This document shows positions 12,068 through 22,790 of a stretch of DNA of 64,000 bases, in pieces (the stretch's first letter is position 1; each line of letters opens with the position of its first letter). The stretch is from Polytrichum commune. Its lineage: Eukaryota; Streptophyta; Polytrichopsida; Polytrichales; Polytrichaceae. The translations under genes and the position numbers were made by a program. The DNA lies in contig OX485805.1 of NCBI GenBank assembly GCA_950295325.1, forward strand, positions 4,960,501-5,024,500, read 5' to 3'. Below the pieces are notes generated by a model that did not search any database, was not told the origin of the DNA, and was given only the letters and a program-made list of their open reading frames with translations.

Positions 12068-15000
12068 ATGGGTGGGAAGTCGTCTTGCGTGAATGTGAGC
12101 ATGGTGGGGATTAAGATGAGTTTTGTGAAGCATCAATTCGAAGCGTCGGGGTTACGGTCGGAGATGGTGGAGTGGGAGGAGGAGGAGGGCGGCGCGACGA
12201 GGATCCATTGCTGGGTTCCCCGCCCACCGCAGGCAGAACGAGGAGTGTGGTCCGTGTCTGCTCCGGAGAAGCCTGCACTGCTCTTGTTGCACGAGTTTGT
12301 GGCCGGCGGGACGCTCAACTGGGAGAAGCAGATTCGTTCCTTCCACAAGCACTTCCACGTCTACGTCCCGGACCTGCTCTTCTTCGGTGCGTCCACGTCC
12401 AGCCGCCAGGACAGGACGGAGATCTTCCAGGCCGAATGCATGGTCAAGATGCTCCACGCCTTGGAGGTTTACAATGAGGTAAAATCTGCTCTTACTTGCT
12501 CTCACAGACAGACAGATAGAGGGATGGAGGTGGTAGGTATTCCAAGAGTTTAGGCACATGGTTTGTGAAATTGGGAGTGACTCAATGACCGAGGGAAGAA
12601 AGAAGGCAGGCACTCGATTTCATGGTAGCATGTTTTCGAGGAAACTTTGCTACCGTACTACATTCATCAATCGACCGCTGAATGGTTCCGAATCATGATG
12701 AGATTCGAAACAGACGAGAGATGATTCACAAGGAACTCTATTACAAGTACCACAAATCATGTCAGTCTTTTCAGAACCCATCTTTTCAGAAGGACAGGCT
12801 TTTCTTGCTCTTACAGACAGATGGATGGGGTGGCATTCCAAGAGTTTGGGCACATGTTTGTGAATCGGGAGTAACTCAAGTTAATGGCCGAAAGAGGGAA
12901 GAAGCAAGCTACTCGATTTCATGGAAAAATTTGCTACTGTACTACAGTCATCAACCGACCACTGAACGATCTCTAAGCACGATGAAACTCAAAGTAGACA
13001 ATAGATAATCCGCAGGAAGAAATGTTGCAATTATAAGCGCCAAAAATCATGTCACCAAGTCCAGTGGCTGGGTGGCTGCCTGCCTGCCGTATTCTTGAAC
13101 CCGTCTTTTCATCAGAATTCGTCCATTGAATCTTCAGCGGATTGTGGGACAGGCTTTTACTTGCTTGAAGCCGACTTAGAGACCATTCTCGATGGATGGA
13201 AGATTTTCTTTTCTTTTTTCTTTTTCCTTTTTTCGCACCTAGGAGAGAAACGCACGCCGCCGACTCTTTTCTTGGTTATGGCCGTGGTGATGGAATTTAG
13301 TTCGTTCACAGAAATCAACGATCCCGGCGGCGAGTTACCTCTATCTTTTTTAGGTGAGGCAGGCAGGCACCTCAAGAATGGAAAGAGAAATGATCAGTTT
13401 GGTAACTTGGTGACCAGTGCACTAGCATCATTTTCATGACTGGGTATATAATTCACTCCTTCCTAGAGCATTCTCGAGGGACGGAGACCAACATCGATGA
13501 ATGACCAGTGCATTTTCTTCTGCCATCGATTTTTCTTTCTATATACGGTGATGATGGAATCTATACATGGAAAAGAAACATCAACTTGAAGGCGAATCTC
13601 CCTCCCTCACGGCTTATGTTTGTATTTCTTTTTTCTTTTGCACAATGGAGTTCTTTTGATGATTTGGAACGCAGTACTGATGGGTGGCCGGGGATTTGCA
13701 TCATGGGTTTGGTGATTGCTTCAGGTGAGCGTGGTGGGATGTGGGTATGGAGGATTGGTGGCTTTCTGGATGGCACATCTGCACCCAAAGCTGGTGGAAA
13801 AGGTGGTATTCGTGGACGCAGGAACACACATGGACTCGAAATCTCAGAAAGCACTTCTCGGACAATTCGATTATGACCACATCTCCGAGCTTCTGTTACC
13901 GACGACGGTGAAGGGGTTGCGGAACTTGGCCTCCGTTGCCACTCACAAGCGCATCCACAACAGGCTCCCGGAATTCATCTCCCGAAATGTGCTGGATGTA
14001 AGTTAGTGCACACACACAATTCATCTGTCAACTCTATGAAGCCGGCATGCTAATAAATTTAATGAAACATATCGCAATTAGTGCGAGATGATTAGCAAAT
14101 CCAATCGTGCCCGTAGCCATTTACCTCATGAATCTTGGAACTCATTTGAATTATCATCAAAGTGAAAATTCTTGTGCTCATCAAGTGCTCATATAGCCCC
14201 TCCCCCCATTTATGTTGACTATTCAGCCTAGAATGGTTAGCATATTTTCAGCACGTAGTCCAATCTCCTCTAAACACATGATGTCTTTTTGGTGTCCGTT
14301 CTTAGATCCACACCTGACCACATACTCCTCAACTATATTTACTAGGTGTCCAGATTATTGTTGAGTTTGATCTAGGCATGTGTATCTTATGTAAGTTAGG
14401 CCTTCCTGGAGATTTGTTAAGAAGTTATTGACAAGTCTGGGTTGTTTGCGGCCATGAAATTTGCAGGTTTTCTTTGAGAATCAGCGGGAAGAGAAGGTGG
14501 AGTTGTTGAACAACATGGTTTGTGGCTCCCGACAAGCACCTCCGCTTCCACACTTGACACAGGTGTGCTACATCGTTTTTTCTAACTTCCTTTTTGTTTG
14601 GGTGGTGAAATTCAGAACAAGCAAATAGAAGACAACTGTTTAGCCTATCTCTTTGCTCCAGATTTTGAACCTTAGCTTTTGAAATTACAGAAAATGGGAG
14701 ACGAGTTGAGTACATCTAAGATCATGACAGAAACTGGTAATCTTAGTGTTTGATGTGCGAAGAGTTATGTGGCAGCTTGAGTGTGATCATTGACCTGGCG
14801 GTCTTATTGGGGGTTACAGGAGAAGATGCTGGTAATTTGGGGCGAGAATGATCAGATTACAAGTTTGGATTTGGCTCACAAGCTTGCAGTGTAAGTCCTC
14901 TATTGGAATTGAAGTTCACAACTGCTCTTGATCATAGTTCCATATTTCTGAAGCTTATTGTGGTTTCCTTTGGTGGATTATAAACTTCGTGAAACGAACT

Positions 15001-15188
15001 TGACTAATTTTTCATTTTTTTATTTTTGTTGGTACAGTCACTTAGGCAATGCAACGGAGTGTGTGGTGATGGAGAAGTGTGGCCACTTTCCTCACATTGA
15101 AAATCCCCAGAAGTTCAACCGCATTCTACATGATTTCCTCACCGATGCAAACAGTAGACCACTTGAGAGAACACAAAGTCAGAGATGA
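12068..15188 (+). CDS. alpha/beta-hydrolase fold protein lacking the catalytic serine
   Basis: Five exons, 12068-12478, 13725-13997, 14467-14562, 14820-14890 and 15038-15188, join in frame to a 333-residue protein. The start follows a GA tract and suits the family's short hydrophobic N terminus; ATGs at 12101 and 12116 are alternatives. The fold is shown by WEKQ, VYVPDLLFFG, the nucleophile elbow at 142-146, LVIWGEND (Asp271) and EKCGHFPHIENP (His300). In active plant members of this family the elbow is G-T/V-S-Y-G. Here it is G142-C-G144-Y-G, so Ser is replaced by Gly. The oxyanion HG motif reads H75-E76. Asp and His of the triad are kept. It is probably not a working hydrolase by the usual mechanism; a binding or scaffold role is inference. 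No signal peptide is evident, so it is probably intracellular. Confidence 0.9.
12494..13115 (+). repeat. two-copy tandem duplication inside hydrolase intron 1
   Basis: Two units of about 312 bp lie head to tail, 12494-12805 and 12806-13115. Each starts CTTGCTCTYACAGACAGA and includes ATTCCAAGAGTTTRGGCACA, a CTCGATTTCATGG segment and a CATCAAYCGACC segment. Parts of the motif recur at about 13138-13170. The duplication is non-coding. Confidence 0.75.
14037..14398 (+). mobile_element. MITE family A in intron 2 of the hydrolase gene
   Basis: It has the family core: CGAGATGATTAGCAAATCC, AAAGTGAAAATTCTTGTGCT, GTTGACTATTCAGCCTAGAA and TTTTTGGTGTCCGTTCTTAG. It ends near GTGTATCTTATG. It sits between coding exons 2 and 3 and fills most of that intron. 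Confidence 0.75.
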
Positions 15189-16418
15189 TGATGATGAAGC
15201 TTAAATTGCAACATTCAAGACAACCATGGTAAATATTTCAACTACTTATGGCCCACAAGCAAATTTTGCTAGTATGATTACTTTTTCTCCACAGATACCA
15301 AGAAAAGTGTACAGTGATGTATCGATCCCACCAGCTTCGGAGTGCAAGAGATTGGAGGCCATGATTCTTCACCAAGGATGTGTAAAATTGAAGATTTTCT
15401 CAACAACTTTCTTTGTGGAAGACGATCTGCTCATATTCCCATAACCCACAGTTGCAATGTTCAGCAGCTACGATGTATCAATATTATTACTACAATATTA
15501 TTCCCAACAACTTCGGTGGTCGAAGTAGGGACATACATACAGGACTGCTTGTGAGTTGGAACTCTAAAAGGGTAGTTTTGATGAGATCCAAATCTCCAAG
15601 ACAAAAGAGGTAGACAAGGATATTAGGTAAGGTAGTCACACTTAGACAGGAAACCTTATACAGGCAACCAACCCCGTAGGTTCGAAAAGCTTCATTTTAG
15701 GGTTGAGTCGCCATTTCGTTTTTGACGAACGAGAGTTTCAAGTCAACAAATGGAATTAAATAGTCATGTAGAGTATGAGTTTCAAAGTATCATAAGGCTC
15801 AAGCAAATTGATGACTCGATCTGCCCTTTTGATTGTAAACCACACGGTTGATAAATCTGGATTACTGGCACTACGAGTTCATGAAGCTAATGTCTCGAGT
15901 TTTGCACACTTGATTTGTCGCTGTTGGAAATGCCAATGTCGTTCATATTTATTCTTAGTGAATAATTGCACCCTGTGAATACTATTGTGAAGCTGTGAAT
16001 TGTAGATGTGCAAATGATACCAACAGTAGTAGTATAAAAACTATCGGGATAGAAATGTAGACATGGTCATGTTCGGGTTTGCAAATATTTCAAGATGAGG
16101 GGCACAAGAATGATGGAATTTATGCTAAGGTAAATGGGCTTATTTGACGACTTCTTTCTGTTTGCACTTATACCACTGGGATTCATGACGTCGAAATTGA
16201 TGTGCATCCGCAAATGTACAAAAAACCATCAAACACATAATATGAAGCCAGTTTTTGGAGACACAGGGACACAAAGCATGAAGGTCATATTGCATCAATT
16301 TTGCAGTACTTACAACATTTTTCTAAGCAAGATGACTTCTAGATAAACTACATCTTGCTAATTGAGGTTCACTTACTCATATGTCACCCATTTGGTGCGA
16401 CATCCAGCTCTGATAATC
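15189..16418. other. space between convergent genes
   Basis: This holds the 3' regions of the hydrolase gene (+) and the first Dof-like gene (-), which converge here. ORFs are short and without family resemblance. No repeat family member was recognised. Confidence 0.5.
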
Positions 16419-17348
16419 CTACAAGGTTCCTACTTGATTAGTTGCTGTTGTGAATGTCATACATCTCAAGTTGTATCTTGTGTTTTGACTTTGTCTAGCA
16501 ATTGGCAAGACAGTTTGAGTCTCTCCATCAAACTTCAAGTATCCTCCACAATCTTCACATTGGTATTCCCACAATTTCCCATCCTCGAGGACTCTGTGAA
16601 TCGTCGTGCTTGATGACTTACACCAATTGCAGGGTTTGACGATATCGACAAATTCAATCGGCTCCTCACATTCTTCTTCATCGGAATCCTCATCTTGAGA
16701 GGCCAACTCGATCATAATGCGGCGTTTTCTATCCATCTCACACATCTCGTGCAACCAAGCCATTTCGTCCTCATCAATCTCCTCTTCGCTTTCATCACTC
16801 GAGTCATCGGACTCTCTTTTTCGAGAGGGCACTTTTATTTTCTTGTTGGCATTTCCCAACACCCAAGGTTGTCCGATTGTCTCGCTTCCGCACGATTCCC
16901 AAACGTCTAATACAGCGTCAACCTCGGATTTTCTCTTAAGTCTTAGCCGTCCGCCCTGCGTGAAACTCATTTTGCAAGCTCCACATTTATACCGCGGTTG
17001 TGTGACCTTGCCATTATTGTAGTATAAAAACTTATGAGCACCAACTTTTCCGCACTCTGGATGAGGACAAACTACAATAGCATTGTCATGGAGATCCTGA
17101 ACTTGAGACACCGGTCTGTTGTTTCGCGCAGCCTTCTTGTAGCCTTGAGGGTGTTTCCTCCTTCGGGAATTAGGATTGTGTGTGAAATGTTTCGTACACC
17201 CCAAACACTTGTATCGCGGTTGCTCAATACTCTTGTTGTTCAAGAACTTGAAGACCGCGTTCGTGGACTCGCAAAAGGGACATGTTTTAATCACATCAAC
17301 ATAAATCGGAGGCTCCATTGCTTGGCACGATCTCCCCATTTTTTTCAT
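16419..17348 (-). CDS. Dof-like transcription factor with three zinc ribbons, copy 1
   Basis: A single exon encodes 309 residues. Ribbon 1 (C23, C26, C48, C51) has the Dof spacing C-x2-C-x21-C-x2-C and the Dof-like strings CPFCESTN and EQPRYKCLGC. Ribbon 2 (C94, C99, C122, C125) is C-x4-C-x22-C-x2-C and ends FTQGGRLR, recalling the Dof WTKGGTLR segment. Ribbon 3 (C240, C243, C264, C267) is C-x2-C-x20-C-x2-C. Between ribbons 2 and 3 lie basic stretches (KRK, KKIK, RKR), likely nuclear signals, and an acidic region with IDEDEMAW. Dof proteins are plant nuclear DNA-binding regulators that usually carry one finger. The lack of introns fits Dof genes. The start is the first of three near ATGs (residues 1, 4, 11). 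Its paralogue lies at 38612-39637. DNA-binding specificity cannot be inferred. Confidence 0.88.
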   Translation of the reverse strand: MKKMGRSCQAMEPPIYVDVIKTCPFCESTNAVFKFLNNKSIEQPRYKCLGCTKHFTHNPNSRRRKHPQGYKKAARNNRPVSQVQDLHDNAIVVCPHPECGKVGAHKFLYYNNGKVTQPRYKCGACKMSFTQGGRLRLKRKSEVDAVLDVWESCGSETIGQPWVLGNANKKIKVPSRKRESDDSSDESEEEIDEDEMAWLHEMCEMDRKRRIMIELASQDEDSDEEECEEPIEFVDIVKPCNWCKSSSTTIHRVLEDGKLWEYQCEDCGGYLKFDGETQTVLPIARQSQNTRYNLRCMTFTTATNQVGTL

Positions 17349-17573
17349 TCACATCCGTCAAATGGGTAGTATGTTTTTGCAATGTTTCACCAAGGCTGTC
17401 CAGTCACTACTTCTGGATGATTCTATAATTATATCCTTGAAGATGTATTCGATACTAAAAATTTCCTCAGCATGTCTTCCAACATGTATAAAGGGAGATG
17501 TGAAGTTCAGCGGTTATAAGAGAGTCGGTAAGAGAAAGGGAGAAAGAGCAAATCATCTTCTCTGCTTCCACCA

Positions 17574-17585
17574 AATTATATAAAA
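17574..17585 (-). promoter_or_regulatory. TATA box of Dof-like gene 1
   Basis: On the minus strand TTTTATATAATTTGG lies about 225 bp upstream of the ATG, predicting transcription start near 17550 and a 5' UTR of about 200 nt. It is the only strong TATA-like motif in the 640-bp gap to the EG16 gene. Confidence 0.5.
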
Positions 17586-17984
17586 CGACATGTAGGTTGA
17601 CTTTAAATTTTACTTTTATTAGTTTTAATCTTTTAATTTAAACTGCTTCCAGAAAAGTAAAAGTAGAATAAAGTAGAATCAATATTGGACACCACTTCAG
17701 CACGCGCACACACACACATTGATGTCCACTAACTAGTACTACTAGTGTAGGTTACCATTGGGAGGTACAAACAACATGAAATAGCATACTTGGCAAAAAA
17801 ATTATAATCTCAGCAACATAGGACTACTTAGTGTAGATTTGTGCTATCCTGGTTACTCAAGGAGTAGAACGGACGAAATTTGGATACTCATGGTAAACTT
17901 TCAAAGTATCCACATAACACACATCTACCTTACGCAACTCCTAATTTTATTAATTAATAAAAAAAAACCACGGGTTGATTTTCC

Positions 17985-20515
17985 TTACACATGAGGAATT
18001 TGCACGTCCTTATATGTGCACAGGTAAGGCTCATCACACCCCACATAGCAGCCTGCCCAGTTGCCATTGTCAATGTAGCCTGCATTCCACACGGATGCAT
18101 ACAAAAACATGGGTTTCGTAGGATAAGCTCCGCCCTCCTTGCGTTCGTGTTTTCGGACTTGAGTGCCATCAATTAGCCACAGAATCCTCTCAGGGCTCCA
18201 ATTGATTGTGTATTCGTGGAACTCCAAGGAGGAGTCAAAGCCCAATTGGTGGATCTCCTCCCGGTTCCCAGTTCCGACCGTATACACATTGGTTTGGATG
18301 ATGCCCTTGTCTTTGCCCAGAAACTCAAAATCGATCTCGTCTTGCGTTTTGTCACCTTCTAGAGACGACAGGTAGAAGCTGCAGTTCAAGCCGCTCGTGT
18401 TGCCTGCAGGCGTTTTGATCTTTGCACTGAAAATGCCTGCATTCATGTATTCCAGTCAACAAAAACATTAATTAGAATGATAGGACTGTTAGGTAGATGG
18501 AAATGGTTACATATTCCGATTGGCCCACTTCCCCTAGGACATGAAGCACGCAATTAGGTAGTACAAGATGGTTAGCAAATCCAAATCAAGGCCATAGCCA
18601 CTAAGTTCCTCATAATTTCTGGAGCTCATATGAATAACCTATTTATTATCAAAGTGAGGATTCTCGTGCTCATTAAATGCTCATACATGTCTCCCCAAAT
18701 ATGTTGACTGTTGAGTATAGAATTGTTATCATACTTTGAGCATGCACTCCAATCTCTTTTAAGCACATCATGTGATTTTGGTATCAGTTCTCAAAGCCAC
18801 ACCAAAACCACATACCACTCACATATAGGTGTCCAATTATGATAAGCAACCAAATTAAGAACATTCACCTTAGGAGTTTGGAGGCTAGATCGTCAGTGGA
18901 GTGACAAAATATTATATAATTTGGATGAAAGCATTTCATAAGGTTTAACTGAATAAATCCAAGAATTTGATCACAGATTCAATGGAGTCGACAGCTGAAA
19001 AGTGGCATCAGGGATCTACGAGTTTGTCAAAACCCAAAAATTAGTGAAACGAGGCGGTGTCTGGGTTTGTAGGCAGGGAGGTCCACAGTTGACACCTAAT
19101 CTCTTGAACTGTTTATAAATCACCTCCTGAACAGTTCAGGATTTTTTTTAATCTCCTGTCAACATTAAAAGTCGGAAGTGCGCAAAAAAGTAGGGCTTTT
19201 CAGAAATTTTGGGTTGGAATATCAAACCATTTATCATTTAAAGGTGAGCCACAAGTTCCTGAAAAATGGTTTTGGCGCCATCTATCTTAGTAAAGAAATG
19301 TAACAATCTGACTCTTGGACATTGCTTGCTGAACATTTGTCAGCCAAAAATTCAGTACAAATTAGACATGAGGTCATATCAAAGTGTTTGCGGTTATGTT
19401 GTTATGTTTGCCCAATCATTCTGACATGTGAATTCCCAGTATAATTCTCCATGGCACAATCAAAGGAACATGGATCAACCAGGACAAATGTTACATGTAT
19501 ATATATCCTTGTAAGTATTGATGTTCAAACAACATTTACAGAGTAAAGTAACCAGAAAACCAAAAATTCAGCTTTAAGAGTTGCATACTGAATACAAAGT
19601 GCAATCAAATGAAGCAATCAGAAACTAGAAAGTCAAAATAAAGAAATAAAAATAAAAATAAACAAAACAAATCACGCATGGCACAATGTATGACCAGGAG
19701 TTATCCACAACAATCTACATGGACAGAGCCACCAACCAGCAGCAGGAATATAAGAATGAAATTCAGCAATTAAGACATTGAAAAGGCTGACAGAATATGC
19801 CTGGGGTCTGAGGGACGTATGTTGCAAGAAGAAATATAACAAAGTAACATCCTGGTCTTTGGAAGCACACCAATTGCATACTCTAGCAGTGATCCTAGTT
19901 CGTCGTTGATTATTTGAAAACACAAAAATATGAAAACATGCAAAATCAAACCTTAACCTGGAGCAACAAATTATATGCAAAATGATGCTATCTCTATCAT
20001 TTTAACATAAACCTTCCTGTTTTCAGTACCTTTCATGAATCGATGATGAAATTACTGAAAATATTCAAATAAGCCTTATGAAGTGCTTTCAACCAAATAA
20101 ATTAATATTTCGTCACTCCAGTGATCAACTAGCCTCACTTCCTACGCTACTCACTTGTCACCCAAAAATCATCATAAATGAGAAGAAAAGAGAAGTCGGT
20201 GGTTTTGATCCAAAGCCAAAGTGTTTTAGGTTATTCTCAGATGCGAAGTTTCCACTACGAATTCCAGACCACAATCCAGCAACCAAAAGAAAAAAGAGAA
20301 GCACAAAATTAGGGTTGCAGGGATATATGCATACCAGATTCAAACCGATGCTTCGTTCTCCAACGTGCCCCATTTCGGGCATCGTAAGTGATAGCAATCT
20401 CCCTCGCCTCTTTGCTGTGCTCCAAGATCTCGTGCCCGTAGTCGACTTCAATTTCCTCCAGGTGCTTGCAGGCCGTGGTGACAAAAACTACCCCTTCGGC
20501 TTTGGAACTTGCCAT
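17985..20515 (-). CDS. EG16: GH16 endoglucanase of the EG16 type (XTH relative)
   Basis: Two exons on the minus strand, 20515-20335 and 18436-17985, join in frame (phase 1, a Gly codon split) to 210 residues. The GH16 active-site motif is D93-E94-I-D96-F-E98-F-L-G, giving Glu94 as nucleophile and Glu98 as acid/base. ARWRTKHRF, FEFLGKDKG and FHEYTINWSPERI are XTH-like strings. The protein has no signal peptide and ends just after the catalytic fold, without the C-terminal extension of XTH enzymes. These two features, and the length, define the plant EG16 group, known as broad-specificity endo-beta-glucanases acting on xyloglucan and mixed-linkage glucan. Without a signal peptide its route to the wall is unclear. 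A consensus acceptor, TTTGTAG, ends at about 20520, four bases before the ATG, so a leader intron is likely. The 1.9-kb coding intron holds a family A MITE. Confidence 0.87.
18493..18875 (+). mobile_element. MITE family A in the EG16 intron
   Basis: It starts near AGATGGAAATGGTTACATAT and ends near GAACATTCACCTTAGG, with the core strings GATGGTTAGCAAATCCAAAT, AAAGTGAGGATTCTCGTGCT and CATATAGGTGTCCAATTATG. It is antisense to EG16. Confidence 0.78.
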
Positions 20516-22790
20516 CTCCTACAAATGCACAAGTGCAAGAAACTTTTCAGAACCCTGGAGCTCAAAAGTTCATGAAATTTCGTAGGGAAGTTAAAGTTAT
20601 CCTCATAGGGTTCTTCATTCAAACTCAAACACTACCTTGAGCATGCACCACAAGGGCAAGAAATATTTGATATTGTTTGCAAAACAACCAATGGAAAATC
20701 GAAAGAGACCAACTCCTCACGAAAAGCCTTATTGAGTTAAAGGATGACTCTAATGAACTTGCACAATTTTTTGGTACAGGGTGTAAAGCTATGGTGGAGT
20801 GTTAGGATGAGAAAAAGTGAATCACCTGCACCGGGGGTGACCTTCCAACACAAGCACAACCTCCACTGCAACCTCCTTCCATTTTTACGACTCGGCTTCC
20901 CCTATCTCAGAGAAATGCCCTGCAACAAAAACAACAATGGTCAGAGCAATTTAAATGGGTACACAAAATGCATTAAATTCATCCAGGTGGGTTTCGGTTA
21001 ATATCATCTCTGTAAATGCTCCGCCAATAATTGAGAAGGGTGGCTTGAACCCAAGGCCTTAAATAACCCGGACTCCATGGGATCTCCAAGGCTAAGCCAC
21101 CTAAGGCCAGAATAGGACTCGGATGAGTGACATTCCTTGCACTTGATTTCCTGCCACCTATGTCCACCCAATCATAGTGACCTTGCCCTTGAGGGAGAGA
21201 GGTGCCGGCCGGCTTGATTCAAGGTGTTCGCCTTCGAAAGGAGGCAGTAGTCTTCAGAACCCCGTAAATATCGAAATGCCCATTTCGGAATTACATATAG
21301 AGTTAGACCAACTCGAAAACGAAGCATCAAAACCATAACAGACACACTGGTGGCAACTTCAGAGTCGTCTTTCTGACAAGCGATTTCTGTACTGGGGACC
21401 GGACTCATGGTCTCAACACAGCAAGCATAAATCCGAAATTTGACACACAACAAGCACAAACCTACTAATCCAGAACTTCAATATCAGAAACCTTGTTGCA
21501 TGGTAAGTGCACATACACCATAACCCAATCCATCACTGACCTAATATCTTCACCAATCATTGAGACAAATAGGATTCTCATCACTGATTGTGCCCCACAG
21601 ATTTAAAATTCAACACAACAAGGACAAACCCATAAACTCAAAACTTCAGTATTATAAATGTTTGTTACATGGTAAGTGCACATACACCGTAACCCAATCC
21701 ACCACTTTCCCAAATCTTTCACCATTGAAGAACTAGAAGCTGCCAACAAACAACGTGCCATTACTCGCAGAAACTGCAAATTGAGAGGCATTGTAGACCA
21801 ATGATGATGCTCTCACTGAGAACTAATTTGCACTAAAGAATCTGACTACAAATAGTGCTTCGATCGGTCAACCCATTCAAGAGGCAAATGAATTCAAGTG
21901 TTGAGAGACTCTCTGTTTGCATAATCTACTACACTGCGTTGCAATTCAGGGTTTGAATTTTGCATTTTAATCAACTAAGAGTATGGCTTGTCAATACATT
22001 TAGGGAAAATTGCACGACACCAGATCTTCACCCCTCTGTGCCATCCATCTCTCCACTCAATTGGAAAGTTCGAATCCACTAACTTGACCCAAAATGAGGT
22101 GTAGCAGAAAAGGAAAGGCCAAAAAGGAAAATGCCATTTACTTGAGCTCCCACCTGTAACACTGCAGGTTCTTTGAGCTTGTAGCTTTTGCGAAGAGACA
22201 ACAATTAATGAACCGATTTTGTTGATGATGAATCGATGATGATCTCCCTGGAAAGACAAAGATGCAGTTTAGAATCTGGATTTAATGAAAATCATCCTGC
22301 TTCCTAAAGACAGCACAATAATCTGAACCCAAAAGAGTACATAGAAGCATGGCTAGCTGATTGATACCCCTAAATCGATCTGCACCGATTGAGCTCACTT
22401 CCATGATCGAAGCAAGGCATATTCTCGTTGGATTCTCGCTTGCAAGTTGCAGGCACTATGATCCAAAAACACAATAACTTGAGTTATCATCCCATTCATG
22501 AGTGCGGCCCCATGAATTCCGTGGAGTTCTGGTAAATTGGGAGAGGTAGGAGCGTGTATAAATGGACGCTTTGAGCACTCGAGAAAAAGTTAAGTTTCTT
22601 GGAAATTCTCGGTAAATCCATGGGGAGCTCGTGAACTTTGGACATCGTGTGATGTAGATATGATTTATGAAAGCAACGGTTTTGCATACAAGAATATATA
22701 TTTTCGAAGAGGAACATCGTCCACTGTAGATTGGCGTGAATGAGAGATGCTTCATCCTTGATCAAAGTTTTGGGTTCATACGTAAGTTAC
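20516..22790. other. EG16 upstream region (leader and promoter)
   Basis: No coding gene is seen. It should contain the EG16 leader intron, since an acceptor lies next to the ATG, and the promoter. A partial internal repeat is visible: CATGGTAAGTGCACATACAC followed by GTAACCCAATCCA occurs at about 21497 and again at about 21668, with similar flanks, a period of about 170 bp. The transcription start was not located. Confidence 0.4.

Noticed and set aside
12152-12613. 153-codon minus-strand ORF opposite hydrolase exon 1
   Set aside because: Shadow frame of a GC-rich coding exon; it resembles no family and overlaps a well-supported gene.
16419-17348. zinc ribbons as a bacterial-type insertion-sequence protein (InsA-like)
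   Set aside because: The exact x2-x21-x2 spacing with QPRYKC and GGRLR strings fits Dof better. The long acidic and basic regions and the second linked paralogue fit a plant nuclear protein.
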